From Rhizobium sp. BK251 (GTDB taxonomy: Bacteria > Pseudomonadota > Alphaproteobacteria > Rhizobiales > Rhizobiaceae), in the NCBI RefSeq assembly GCF_004345245.1, contig NZ_SLUQ01000002.1, forward strand, positions 310,001 to 374,000: a stretch of DNA of 64,000 nt, written 5' to 3'. Under the pieces are notes generated by a model that was not told the origin of the DNA, searched no databases, and was given only the letters and a program-made list of their open reading frames with translations. Position 1 is the first letter of the stretch; each line of letters opens with the position of its first letter. This document shows, piece after piece, positions 54,283 through 62,395 of this stretch. Made by a program: the position numbers and the translations under genes.

Positions 54283-54984
54283 TCAGTCGATGCTCAGCCG
54301 ATAACCAATTCCCCGCACAGTCTGCAGCCAGACCGGATTGGCCGGATCGTCCTCGATCTTGCGGCGCAGCCGGTTTATCTGGACATCGATCGTTCGTTCG
54401 CCCACCTCCGCATCGTCGCCGATCAACTCGTGACGCGGGATCGTGTCTCCGGCGCGCCTCGCGAAGAGAAGCATGATCTCCTGCTCGCGATCCGTCAGGC
54501 GGATGAGTTCGGACGCCTTCTTCAGTTCCTTGCGAACAAGCGAGAAGGTAAACGGGCCGAACATGATCTGCTCGATCTTGGGCGCTTCGGGGGAAGTGTT
54601 GCGCCGCAGGATGTTGTTGATACGCAAGACGAGTTCGCGCGGGTCGAAGGGCTTGGCCAGATAATCATCGGCTCCAGCCTCCAGGCCCTCGACGCGTGAG
54701 TTAGCCTCAGTCAGCGCCGTCAGCATGATGATCGGCACGCTCTTGATCGTGCGCAGCACCTGGGTGAGTTCTATACCGGTTTCGCCGGGCATCATCACGT
54801 CCATGATGATCAGGTCGAAATCCAGCCCCTGCAGCTTGCGCCTCGCTTCGCCGCCGTCGGCGGCAACCGTGACGCGGAAGCCGTTTTCAGTGAGATAGCG
54901 GTTTAGAAGTGCACGAATACGGGTATCGTCGTCCACCACGAGGAGGTGAGCCGCGTCATCCGAAATCATCGTCTTCATCATCAT
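54283..54984 (-). CDS. OmpR-type response regulator
   Basis: The 233-residue protein has a receiver domain (LLVVDDDTRIRALL near residue 14 and the phospho-acceptor aspartate in LIIMDVMMPGETG near 60, conserved lysine in YLAKPFDPRE near 110) and a C-terminal winged helix (GERTIDVQINRLRRKIEDDP). The start ATG at 54984 overlaps the stop of the MarR gene (ATGA), so the two are translated together. Two further ATGs follow directly. It is the DNA-binding partner of the downstream histidine kinase. Confidence 0.93.
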   Translation of the reverse strand: MMMKTMISDDAAHLLVVDDDTRIRALLNRYLTENGFRVTVAADGGEARRKLQGLDFDLIIMDVMMPGETGIELTQVLRTIKSVPIIMLTALTEANSRVEGLEAGADDYLAKPFDPRELVLRINNILRRNTSPEAPKIEQIMFGPFTFSLVRKELKKASELIRLTDREQEIMLLFARRAGDTIPRHELIGDDAEVGERTIDVQINRLRRKIEDDPANPVWLQTVRGIGYRLSID

Positions 54985-55484
54985 CTCTCAGCCGGTTCCG
55001 ATCTTTGCTGGTCCCGCATTCCCCTCAGGAACCGCCTGACGCTTTCGCGCTCCTGCGGAGATGCGCTTTCGAATGCGCGTTCAATGCGGCGCGATTGCGG
55101 CCCTGCCAAGGCAAGCGCGAGCTCCCGACCCGCCTGTGTCGGATAGAGCTTCCTCTGCCGCCGATCCTCCGGGCCTGCAACCTGCCGAATATAGCCTGAA
55201 TCAATCAGCTGTTTGAGGACCCTCGCAAGGCTTTGCTTGGTTATTTTCAATGTATCCAGAAGATCGGCAACGGTCATGCCGGGTTCGCGGTTAACGAAAT
55301 GTACCACGCGGTGGTGCGCCCGTCCAAAGCCGCTCCCGGCAAGGATTGCATCCGGATCGGAGACGAAGTCCCGGTAGGCGAAAAAGAACAGTTCGATGAT
55401 CTCGAAATCGATGGTATCGGTATTGCTCATGGGTGTCGCCAGCGGCTCCGGCCTGGCTGCTTTCGGGCTGGTCTGTCGTGGCAC
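54981..55484 (-). CDS. MarR-family transcriptional regulator
   Basis: The 167-residue protein has a MarR winged-helix core: ILAGSGFGRAHHRVVHFVNRE near 47-67, VADLLDTLKITKQSLARVLKQL near 71-92 and the wing GPEDRRQRKLYPT near 103. I use the GTG start at 55482-55484 with AAGGAAA ten bases upstream; the ATG at 55430 is an alternative with a poor ribosome-binding site. It is the first gene of a MarR-regulator-kinase operon and lies next to a 15-bp inverted repeat that is a good candidate operator. Confidence 0.88.
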   Translation of the reverse strand: MPRQTSPKAARPEPLATPMSNTDTIDFEIIELFFFAYRDFVSDPDAILAGSGFGRAHHRVVHFVNREPGMTVADLLDTLKITKQSLARVLKQLIDSGYIRQVAGPEDRRQRKLYPTQAGRELALALAGPQSRRIERAFESASPQERESVRRFLRGMRDQQRSEPAER

Positions 55485-55526
55485 CTCGGCATTTCCTTTC
55501 TTGTTCTGCGTCTCGCGGGAAATTAT

Positions 55527-55563
55527 CGTAAAAATATGTCAGCTTTGTTGACATATTTTTACG
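55527..55563. promoter_or_regulatory. 15-bp perfect inverted repeat, probable MarR operator
   Basis: CGTAAAAATATGTCA, a 7-base spacer GCTTTGT and TGACATATTTTTACG form a perfect 15-bp inverted repeat in the gap between the divergent MarR and aminotransferase genes. It is AT-rich in a GC-rich genome. Such dyads between divergent genes are typical MarR binding sites; binding is inferred. Confidence 0.7.
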
Positions 55564-55576
55564 TCATTGATAGCTT
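55548..55576 (+). promoter_or_regulatory. candidate rightward promoter overlapping the inverted repeat
   Basis: TTGACA at 55548-55553 and TAGCTT at 55571-55576 are separated by 17 bases, and the -35 element lies inside the right arm of the inverted repeat. This would drive the aminotransferase gene at 55741 and could be blocked by MarR binding. The -10 match is only partial. Confidence 0.4.
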
Positions 55577-55740
55577 CCGCGAACTTTCCGAAGCTGTGCC
55601 CAGTGGCGGTCTGGCCGGCAAACCGGGCCCGGCTTCGTGAAACTTCAGCATACTGCGTGTTTCCCTCTTGCCTCAGTGGATAGAGCGTAATTGGGACAAT
55701 AATCAACAGGCATGGCGCCTCGGCGCCGGAGGATAGGCAA

Positions 55741-56631
55741 ATGGCTTCAGTTCCTTTCGATCAACTGGATGGAGAGATCTGGTTCAATGGTGAGTTCGTC
55801 GCCTGGAAGGAGGCGAAGATTCACGTGCTGACACACGGCCTCCACTATGCCAGCGCGGTTTTCGAAGGCGAACGGGCCTATGGGGGGCGCGTCTTCAAGC
55901 TGACAGAGCACAACGAGCGGCTCCATCGCTCGGCCGAAATCCTGGGCTTCAAGATTCCCTATTCCGTTGCCGAGCTCGATGCGGCGACGATCGAGCTCTT
56001 GCAGCGGCAGGGCTTCTCCGATGCCTATGTGCGCCCGATCGCCTGGCGCGGCAGCGAGATGATGGGCGTTTCTGCCCAGAACAACCGCATCAATGTCGCG
56101 ATCGCGCTCTGGCAGTGGGGCAGCTATTTCAATCCGGCCGAGAAGCTCAAGGGCATCCGCCTCGATATCGCCGAATACCGTCGCCCCGATCCGAAGACGG
56201 CGCCGGTGGCATCGAAGGCCGCGGGTCTCTACATGATCTGCACGATCTCCAAGCATGCCGCAGAAGCAAAGGGATATGCGGACGCGATGATGCTGGACTA
56301 TCGCGGGCAGGTGGCCGAGGCGACCGGTGCCAACATCTTCTTCATCAAGGACGGAGTGATCCACACTCCGACCCCGGACTGCTTCCTGAACGGCATCACC
56401 CGCCAGACCGTGATCGAGCTTGCATGCAGACGCGGCCTCCAAGTCGTCGAACGCGCGATCATGCCGGAGGAGCTCGACAGCTTCAGCGAATGCTTCCTGA
56501 CCGGCTCTGCGGCGGAGGTAACTCCTGTTTCGGAAATCGGCCCATATCGCTTCACGCCCGGCAAGATCTCCGAAACCCTGATGAACGACTACGTCAAGGA
56601 AGTTTACCCGGCAGCTGTCGCCGCCGCGTAA
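55741..56631 (+). CDS. ilvE: branched-chain-amino-acid aminotransferase
   Basis: The 296-residue protein is a class IV aminotransferase: GEIWFNGEFVAWKEAKIHVLTHGLHY near the start, FEGERAYGG near 42, the RPIAWRG segment near 98, the pyridoxal-phosphate lysine in the SKAAGLYM context near 160, and EATGANIFFI near 195. It transfers amino groups between glutamate and branched-chain 2-oxo acids in the cytoplasm. A related D-amino-acid aminotransferase is possible, but length and motifs favour IlvE. GGAGGA precedes the ATG. Divergent from the MarR operon. Confidence 0.9.
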   Translation: MASVPFDQLDGEIWFNGEFVAWKEAKIHVLTHGLHYASAVFEGERAYGGRVFKLTEHNERLHRSAEILGFKIPYSVAELDAATIELLQRQGFSDAYVRPIAWRGSEMMGVSAQNNRINVAIALWQWGSYFNPAEKLKGIRLDIAEYRRPDPKTAPVASKAAGLYMICTISKHAAEAKGYADAMMLDYRGQVAEATGANIFFIKDGVIHTPTPDCFLNGITRQTVIELACRRGLQVVERAIMPEELDSFSECFLTGSAAEVTPVSEIGPYRFTPGKISETLMNDYVKEVYPAAVAAA

Positions 56632-56697
56632 TAGGGTCGAACTCGTCTCGGCGATCAGGCGCGTTTCATCGGCGCCGGTCGCCGTTTCGATGTTGTA

Positions 56698-56964
56698 TTA
56701 TCGAGCGCGGGCCATTACGCCGCCGACGATCGACGAAAGAATGCCGCCGCCGATCAGGCCGCCGATCGCATCCGCGACCAGTCCGGTCAACGCAGCTTCC
56801 CCGCCTACCATGTGCAGCAGCATACCGCCGCCAATGCCGCCGATTGCGCCCGCTATGGTGCGCGCGACGACGGCGATTGCGGTCTGCTTGAGGGCCGCGC
56901 TCGCAGCATTGCCGCCAACCGCGCCCGCGATTGCCTGGGTTATGAGTGGCATAAGGGCTTCCAT
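56698..56964 (-). CDS. small glycine-rich membrane protein
   Basis: The 88-residue protein is hydrophobic and glycine/alanine-rich throughout, with two membrane-type stretches (ARTIAGAIGGIGGGMLLHMV near 34-53 and GLIGGGILSSIVGGVMA near 67-83). I do not recognise a family; such small glycine-rich proteins are common in rhizobial membranes. GGGAGGAGAAGG lies just before the ATG at 56964, which excludes a 16-residue longer reading. It may be an envelope or stress protein, but this is guesswork. Confidence 0.6.
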   Translation of the reverse strand: MEALMPLITQAIAGAVGGNAASAALKQTAIAVVARTIAGAIGGIGGGMLLHMVGGEAALTGLVADAIGGLIGGGILSSIVGGVMARAR

Positions 56965-57172
56965 GACCTTCTCCTCCCGACGGAATTCCACCGTCACGTC
57001 GGCCCGATGCAAGAGATGATGCGGCGGGTCGACCCGCGTTTCCGCCCCCGCCGGTATTGGCGAGGAATGGCGCGTCGATAATTAGCATTTTATCATATTC
57101 AAGGGGCGACGGCAGGGAAAAAGCAACTCAAACGGGAGAGCTTGCACTTATGGTAAACGCGCGCCCGGAAAC

Positions 57173-57197
57173 GAAAAAGGCGGCCCGCGGGCCGCCT
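57173..57197 (-). terminator. rho-independent terminator of the SH3/DUF1236 gene
   Basis: Perfect 20-base palindrome AGGCGGCCCG / CGGGCCGCCT at 57178-57197, followed on the minus strand by five T residues. Starts 25 bases after the gene's stop. Confidence 0.85.
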
Positions 57198-57222
57198 CGT
57201 TCAGGTTTCTGTTGGCATCAGG

Positions 57223-57852
57223 TCAGTTGTAGACATAGACGATGCGACGCGTGCCGGGATCGACCAACACGGGGCGATCGTTCACGCGCATATAGCTGTA
57301 CTGGTAGTCCGGTATCGTGCGGACCGTGACTGTCTGCGGAACCGTTGCGCCAACCACCACGTCACCGTTTAGACGGACCGCGTCGACGGGGTTCTCGTCG
57401 ATGTAGGTGCGTACGGTGGTCGGTGGTGTAATGGGATCGACCTCTTCCACCGGACCGATCAAATCGTCGTCGGGGCTCGGCTGCACAGGAGGCTGGACGC
57501 TGCTGACGATCATGCCATCCGGCTGCTCATAGGTGACTGAGGGGACGCCAAGGTCGGCGCGGTGCTCTTCGACGATCATGGGGGCGCCGTTCTGCTGAAC
57601 TTCCAGATACTGCGCATAGGCCCAGCCGCGAACACCGTTGACATCGATGCGGCACCAGCGGCTGCCTTCGATGCAACCACCGAGAACTGCAGTGGAGCCG
57701 CGCGTCGCGAGCCCAGCTGAGGGATATTGCGGGCCGGGGCCGGAACGGATGTTGAGATCGTTGATCGTGGTCGCGACCATCTCTGCCCGTGCGAGCCCCG
57801 TGCTGGCTAGCAGCAAGGCGCCGGCAAGGATGATATTGGTTTTCACGGTCAT
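57223..57852 (-). CDS. exported SH3-domain and DUF1236 protein
   Basis: The 209-residue protein has a signal peptide (cut near GLARA), a bacterial SH3 domain (INDLNIRSGPGPQYPSAG near residues 30-47 and GWAYAQYL near 77), a proline-rich linker, and a C-terminal DUF1236-type region (VVVGATVPQTVTVRTIPDYQYSYMRVNDRP). SH3b domains usually bind the cell wall, and DUF1236 is a rhizobial envelope domain of unknown role. GGAGAAATC six bases before the ATG supports the start. It has its own terminator, so it is monocistronic. Confidence 0.87.
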   Translation of the reverse strand: MTVKTNIILAGALLLASTGLARAEMVATTINDLNIRSGPGPQYPSAGLATRGSTAVLGGCIEGSRWCRIDVNGVRGWAYAQYLEVQQNGAPMIVEEHRADLGVPSVTYEQPDGMIVSSVQPPVQPSPDDDLIGPVEEVDPITPPTTVRTYIDENPVDAVRLNGDVVVGATVPQTVTVRTIPDYQYSYMRVNDRPVLVDPGTRRIVYVYN

Positions 57853-58058
57853 CTGATTTCTCCGTTGTTGTCGATGGGCAGGTAACGCGTGCCTCCCGGC
57901 GATGTTCCTTCACGGGATGTGACGCGGTGAAATGCAATGCAAATCCGCGTCGCCCGGAGGTTGCGACATCGCGAATTGAGGGCGAATGCACTTTGAGGCT
58001 TCTCCGGGGGCAGCTCTCGCTATATGGAGGACGCAAAGGCAAGCAATGCGAGGCATTC

Positions 58059-58706
58059 ATGGGTATGCTCCAGGCCGGCATCATTCCGGTCACACCCTTC
58101 CAGCAGAACTGCACCATCCTGTTCGATCCGGATACCAGGGAAGGGGTCGTGGTGGATCCCGGCGGCGACATCGACGTCATACTCCAGACCGTCAAGGAAA
58201 ACGGCATCACGCTCAAGGAGATCTGGCTCACGCATGGTCATATCGATCATGCAGGCGGTGCGCAGGACCTGAAGGATGCGCTCGGTGTCACGATCGTCGG
58301 TCCACATGAGGACGACCTGCCGCTGCTGCAGGGTCTCGAAAAGCAGGCCGCGATGTTCAACGTGCCGATGAAGGTGCGCAACGTCATGCCGGATCGCTGG
58401 CTGAAGGACGGCGACAAGGTTTCCTTCGGCGACCACGAATTTGAAGTCTATCATTGTCCGGGACATGCCCCTGGCCACGTGATCTACTTCAACCGTGCTC
58501 AGAACTTCGCCCATCTCGGCGACGTGCTCTTCAACGGCTCGATCGGCCGCACCGATCTGCCGGGGGGCAACCACCAGCAGCTTCTGGCATCGATCCGTGA
58601 CAGGGTCCTGCCGCTTGGCGACGATGTCGGCTTCATCTGCGGACATGGACCTGGCGGTCGCATCGGCGAGGAGCGCCGGAACAATCCCTTCCTGCGCGGC
58701 ATCTGA
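58059..58706 (+). CDS. metallo-beta-lactamase-fold hydrolase (glyoxalase II-like)
   Basis: The 215-residue protein has the MBL-fold metal motif THGHIDHAGG near residue 60 (HxHxDH), HCPGHAPGHVIYF near 132, GDVLFNGSIGRTDLPGG near 152 and a closing CGHGP near 195. It resembles YcbL/glyoxalase II-type hydrolases of thioesters, but the substrate is unproven. I chose the ATG at 58059 because GCGAGG lies five bases upstream; a second ATG follows two codons later. A strong hairpin ends the transcript. Confidence 0.9.
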   Translation: MGMLQAGIIPVTPFQQNCTILFDPDTREGVVVDPGGDIDVILQTVKENGITLKEIWLTHGHIDHAGGAQDLKDALGVTIVGPHEDDLPLLQGLEKQAAMFNVPMKVRNVMPDRWLKDGDKVSFGDHEFEVYHCPGHAPGHVIYFNRAQNFAHLGDVLFNGSIGRTDLPGGNHQQLLASIRDRVLPLGDDVGFICGHGPGGRIGEERRNNPFLRGI

Positions 58707-58711
58707 ATCAA

Positions 58712-58737
58712 AAAGCGCCGCTTGTGAGCGGCGCTTT
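58712..58737. terminator. bidirectional hairpin after the MBL gene
   Basis: Perfect 10-bp stem AAAGCGCCGC / GCGGCGCTTT with a 6-base loop, between two convergent genes. It has A and T flanks on both sides, so it can act in both directions. Confidence 0.8.
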
Positions 58738-58762
58738 GAAACTCCTCGGCTGTAGCAGTCTA

Positions 58763-59209
58763 TCAGCCGGCGGTGCAGAAGTGGCGCATGCCGTCGTAGC
58801 CGACATAAGTGCCGCTGCGGCCGTCAAAGCTGCGGTAGCGGTAAGAGCAATAGCGCATCCACTGCGGCGACCAGGGACGCAGGTCGTCGCTGACATAGCG
58901 CGCCGGGGGGGCACCATAGTAGTCGTCCTCGACATAGGCGCGGCGCGGAACGCGATAGACCGGCACCGGATCATATTCGGGTTCGACATAGACCGGAGCG
59001 GGCTCGACATAACGCGGGCCGCTGTTGGCGATCGCGGAGCCTACGATGAGGCCGGTTGCAAGGCCGATGGCACCGCCGACAAGCGCGTCGTTATTGTTAT
59101 TGTTGTGATGGCGCCAATAGCGATCGCCGGCAGAGGCAGTCGCGACCGAAGACAGCGCGAGCGCGGCAGTGGCGGCGGAAAGAATAATGGATTTGACGAG
59201 CCTGTTCAT
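58763..59209 (-). CDS. exported BA14K family protein
   Basis: The 148-residue protein has a signal peptide (cut near ATASA), a short run of five asparagines after RYWRHH, a glycine/alanine-rich helix (GGAIGLATGLIVGSAIA), a tyrosine/proline-rich linker and a C-terminal BA14K domain with WMRYCSYRYRSFD and the second cysteine near the end. BA14K proteins are rhizobial and Brucella envelope proteins with lectin-like activity reported for the Brucella member. The chosen start is MNRLVKS, preceded by AGGACAC. Confidence 0.85.
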   Translation of the reverse strand: MNRLVKSIILSAATAALALSSVATASAGDRYWRHHNNNNNDALVGGAIGLATGLIVGSAIANSGPRYVEPAPVYVEPEYDPVPVYRVPRRAYVEDDYYGAPPARYVSDDLRPWSPQWMRYCSYRYRSFDGRSGTYVGYDGMRHFCTAG

Positions 59210-59300
59210 CGTGTCCTGTCCTTGATGGCGGGCGGGCAATCCGTCCGTATGCAGCAATGATCCAAACTTATTCGGGACAAGCTGAATGCAGGCTGAACGA

Positions 59301-59327
59301 TAAAACCCGGCATTTCTGCCGGGCTTT
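59301..59327 (-). terminator. terminator of the cold shock gene
   Basis: On the minus strand, CCCGGCA, a 4-base loop, TGCCGGG and then TTTTA. It starts about 35 bases after the cold shock stop codon. Confidence 0.75.
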
Positions 59328-59356
59328 AGCTTGATTTTGGAAGCTTTTACAGTGCT

Positions 59357-59572
59357 TTAGCCAGCGATCTGAAGATTGACAGCCTTCGGCCCCTTGCCAC
59401 GGCGATCAGGTTCCGTGTCAAAGCTTACCTTCTGGTTTTCGGAGAGTCCTGCCAGGCCGGAGGCCTGAACTGCAGAAATATGGACAAAGATGTCGGCGCC
59501 ACCTTTGTCGGGCTTGATAAACCCGAAGCCCTTGTCGGTATTGAAGAATTTTACAGTGCCAGTCTCGGCCAT
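59357..59572 (-). CDS. cspA: cold shock protein, CspA family
   Basis: The 71-residue protein is a complete cold shock domain with the RNP-1 motif KGFGFI near residue 14 and RNP-2 DIFVHISAV near 30. It binds single-stranded nucleic acid. AAGGACC lies six bases before the ATG. Its 500-base upstream region is AT-rich with a hairpin, as expected for genes with a long leader. Whether it is cold-induced is not known. Confidence 0.95.
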   Translation of the reverse strand: MAETGTVKFFNTDKGFGFIKPDKGGADIFVHISAVQASGLAGLSENQKVSFDTEPDRRGKGPKAVNLQIAG

Positions 59573-60072
59573 GCGTCAGGTCCTTTTGTCTCTGCCCGCC
59601 ATCCACACGGGCAGCATTGTAGTATTGCCCTGAGGGGGCGTGAGCAGGCAGTTCTTGAATTGTAAGGAAAAGGTCCCGCTACTCCGCCGGGATCCTAAAA
59701 CGACTCTCTCGCATCGTTCTCTGACCTGGCTGGCCGGATTATCAGCGTCTCCGGCGCGCATGCTTTATAAGGACTTCCCGTGCTCGCAAAATGCCCGAAC
59801 AATACTGAGAGTGCTGTGTTTATTTATAATTGGCAAGCAAAAGTTTTTTAACGTCTTCTTCGGAACGGGCTCGCGTGATCGCGTCGCAGTAGCCAAATTC
59901 ACGAATTTTTGGCGCCCGTTACCGCGCGGACACGGTTTTTGTATCGTCTGCAATATAATTTTGGGGTGATTTTGCCAAAAGTCGCCCGATGGCGGCATAT
60001 ATGACGCGGTTCTAAAAAAATGCGCGCGCCCGGCCGAAATACTTCATGAAGCAGCGCCTCAAATGCAGGTCA
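59573..60072 (-). other. upstream region of the cold shock gene, no gene seen
   Basis: A 500-base gap between the cold shock gene and the DMT transporter's stop. Near 59671-59697 a hairpin on the minus strand (AGGATCCCG / CGGGACCT, followed by TTTT) could be an attenuator or terminator in the leader. The segment from 59,780 to 60,010 is strongly AT-rich with several runs of T or A and is the probable promoter. A forward open frame of about 109 codons is present, but it has poor codon character and no ribosome-binding site, so I do not call it. Confidence 0.4.
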
Positions 60073-60963
60073 CTAGGCCGCCGAAGCCCGCCGACGGTCC
60101 AGTTCGGGCACCAGTTCGACAATCAACATTGCCGCAAGCATGATCGCGCATCCAGTATAGCCGAGCGACGGCATGGTCTCGCCAAGAAAGATCGCAGCAA
60201 GCGCCGAGCCGAACAACGCCTCCGAAGAAAGGAAGATCGCGGCCTGGGACGCCGTAGTATAGCGTTGGGCGATAACCTGCAGGACGAAGGCCAGGGCGGA
60301 GGAGAAGACACCGACATAGAGGATCTCTCCGGCTGCTGCGCGGATGATTTCAAAGCTGATGGGCTCGACTGCCACTGCCACTGCAAGGGCTGCCACTGCC
60401 GTGACGGCGAACTGCGTCGCAGAGAGCGCAAGGGGGCGGCCAGTCTTGCTTACCGCGATACCCGCCAGCGTAATCTGGATCGCCCAGAAGACGGCGCAGA
60501 TCACGGTCAGGCCGTCGCCTTTTGTCAGCTGCGAGAGCTGGCCGCCGGAGAGAAGGAATATGCCTGACAGCGCCAGCAACGCGCCAGGCCATATGATCCA
60601 ATGCGGCGCGCGACGCAGGAAGACCACGGCAATCAGCGGAACGAAGATTACATAGAGCCCGGTGATGAAGCTCGAATTGGTGACCGTCGTCGTCAGGAGG
60701 CCGATCTGTTGCGAGGCCGCACCGCAGAAGAGGGCGAGGCCCACGAGAAGGAAAGCCAGCCTGTTGCTATTGGTCAGCGGTCGGGCGGCCTTGCGGGCTT
60801 CCAGCCAGACGAAGGGGAGCACGACCAGGGTTGCAACTGCAAAGCGCAGCCCTATGAACCAGAACGGGCCGATCGCCTTCATCGCTGTCGATTGCGCGAC
60901 AAAGCCGCCGCCCCAGATCGCTGCTGCCAGCAACAGAACAAGATTCGCCTGAACGCGCGTCAT
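60073..60963 (-). CDS. DMT superfamily transporter (EamA type)
   Basis: The 296-residue membrane protein has ten hydrophobic helices in two EamA repeats: LVLLLAAAIWGGGFVAQS near residue 7, TVTNSSFITGLYVIFVPLIA near 93, and ILYVGVFSSALAFVLQVIAQRY in the second half. Such proteins export or import small metabolites; the substrate is unknown. The ATG at 60963 begins the first helix; a 41-residue longer reading is proline/arginine-rich and unlikely. A single gene, 133 bases after the sugar dehydrogenase gene on the same strand. Confidence 0.88.
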   Translation of the reverse strand: MTRVQANLVLLLAAAIWGGGFVAQSTAMKAIGPFWFIGLRFAVATLVVLPFVWLEARKAARPLTNSNRLAFLLVGLALFCGAASQQIGLLTTTVTNSSFITGLYVIFVPLIAVVFLRRAPHWIIWPGALLALSGIFLLSGGQLSQLTKGDGLTVICAVFWAIQITLAGIAVSKTGRPLALSATQFAVTAVAALAVAVAVEPISFEIIRAAAGEILYVGVFSSALAFVLQVIAQRYTTASQAAIFLSSEALFGSALAAIFLGETMPSLGYTGCAIMLAAMLIVELVPELDRRRASAA

Positions 60964-61096
60964 GTGCACCTTGTAGGGAAGGGATGCGGGGAGGGCCGGC
61001 CGGATCGGCCGTGTTTCAGCCGGACCGTTAGCAGTTGAAGCCGGCCGAGGCAAGCGCGCGGGATCTTGGGTTCGGCCTTGCGCCATTACAAGGCAA

Positions 61097-62263
61097 TCAA
61101 CCCTGAGGCTTGTCCGCCCTCGAGACGCGAAGGAGTTCGCCGTTGTCCTTGTCGGTCAGCATCAGGATCGCACCATCCGGCGCCACGACGACATCGCGGA
61201 TGCGTCCGTAGGATCCTGCGAACATCCGCTCCTCGGCGACAAATGCGCCGCTGCTGTCCCGTTCCATGCGGGAGAGTAGCTGGAATTTCAGCGCTGCGAT
61301 CAGGACATCACCATCCCACTCCGGAAACATCTTGCCGCGGTAGACTGCGATGGCGCCGGGGGCAATCGACGGGTCCCAATAGTAGAGGGGCTGTTCAAGG
61401 CCCTCCTTCGCCGTGCCTTCCCCGATCTCGGCGCCGGAATAATCCCGTCCATAGGTGATGATCGGCCATCCGTAATTCTTGCCGGGCTCCGGCGCATTTA
61501 TCTCGTCGCCGCCGCGAGCGCCATGCTCGACCGTGTAGAGCCTGCCATCGGCCGCGTCGAAGGTAATGCCCTGCGGATTCCTGTGACCCTTGGACCAGAT
61601 CTCCGGCAAGCCCCTGGCGCCGGTCCGGTCGGGATTGGAGGCCGGAATGCTGCCATCGGGATTGATGTGGATGATCGAGCCGGCATCGTCCCGCCAGTCC
61701 TGCGAGCGGTCCCGGTTTCCGCGGTCACCGATGCTGACGAAAAGGCTGCCGTCCTTGTCGATTGCGATGCGCGAGCCGTACTGGATGTTGCCGCCCGTGA
61801 AGCGCTTCATTGCAAAGATCTCGGTGACGTTAGCCAGGCTGCGTTCGTCCGGGGAAAGGGCGGCGCTGAAGACTACCGTTCCGGAGCCACCGCCACGGCG
61901 GAGCGCGGCCGTAAAGTAGATCTTGCGGTTCGTCGCGAATGCCGGGTCCAGTGCAACATCCATCAGGCCGCCCTGTCCGCGTGCGCTGACTTGCGGCACG
62001 CCGCTCAGAGGTGGCGAGAGCCTGCCGTCGCGGATGACGCGCATCCGGCCCGGGCGTTCGGTGACGAGGTAGGCGCCGTCCGGCAGCACCTCGACGGCCC
62101 ATGGATGTTCGAGACCGTCGGCGACGGTTTCGACGTGGACGGTCGTCTTCTTGGTGGGGACGTCTTCTGGCGTATCAGCCCAGCTTGCGCCGCCTGCCAG
62201 AGCGGCGGCGATCGCAATTATGCCGGCACGCACATACGTGCTGCGGTCCACCCTGCTGCCCAT
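61097..62263 (-). CDS. exported PQQ-dependent sugar dehydrogenase family protein
   Basis: The 388-residue protein has a signal peptide (cut near GGASWA) and a six-bladed beta-propeller of the GDH-B/aldose sugar dehydrogenase family: LEHPWAVEVLPDGAYLVTERPG near residue 52-73, GQGGLMDVALDP near 97, GSRIAIDKDGSLFVSIGDRG near 160, HRNPQGITFD near 220 and PGKNYGWPIITYG near 258. Family members oxidise aldoses in the periplasm with PQQ as cofactor. No PQQ synthesis genes are in the window. AAGGGAACG lies before the ATG. Confidence 0.9.
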   Translation of the reverse strand: MGSRVDRSTYVRAGIIAIAAALAGGASWADTPEDVPTKKTTVHVETVADGLEHPWAVEVLPDGAYLVTERPGRMRVIRDGRLSPPLSGVPQVSARGQGGLMDVALDPAFATNRKIYFTAALRRGGGSGTVVFSAALSPDERSLANVTEIFAMKRFTGGNIQYGSRIAIDKDGSLFVSIGDRGNRDRSQDWRDDAGSIIHINPDGSIPASNPDRTGARGLPEIWSKGHRNPQGITFDAADGRLYTVEHGARGGDEINAPEPGKNYGWPIITYGRDYSGAEIGEGTAKEGLEQPLYYWDPSIAPGAIAVYRGKMFPEWDGDVLIAALKFQLLSRMERDSSGAFVAEERMFAGSYGRIRDVVVAPDGAILMLTDKDNGELLRVSRADKPQG

Positions 62264-62395
62264 TTGCGTTCCCTTTGTTCCTGCCTCTTACTGGCAAGTT
62301 GGAGAGACGGGCGAGACCGTTCAAGGCCAGACGGCCGGCAAAATGCCGCCGATAACGTGATCGTGTTCGGCGAAATGCTGCGGCACGGCGGCGCT

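Noticed and set aside
59640..59969. 109-codon forward frame upstream of the cold shock gene
   Set aside because: No ribosome-binding site, poor codon character and an AT-rich second half that fits a promoter better than a gene.
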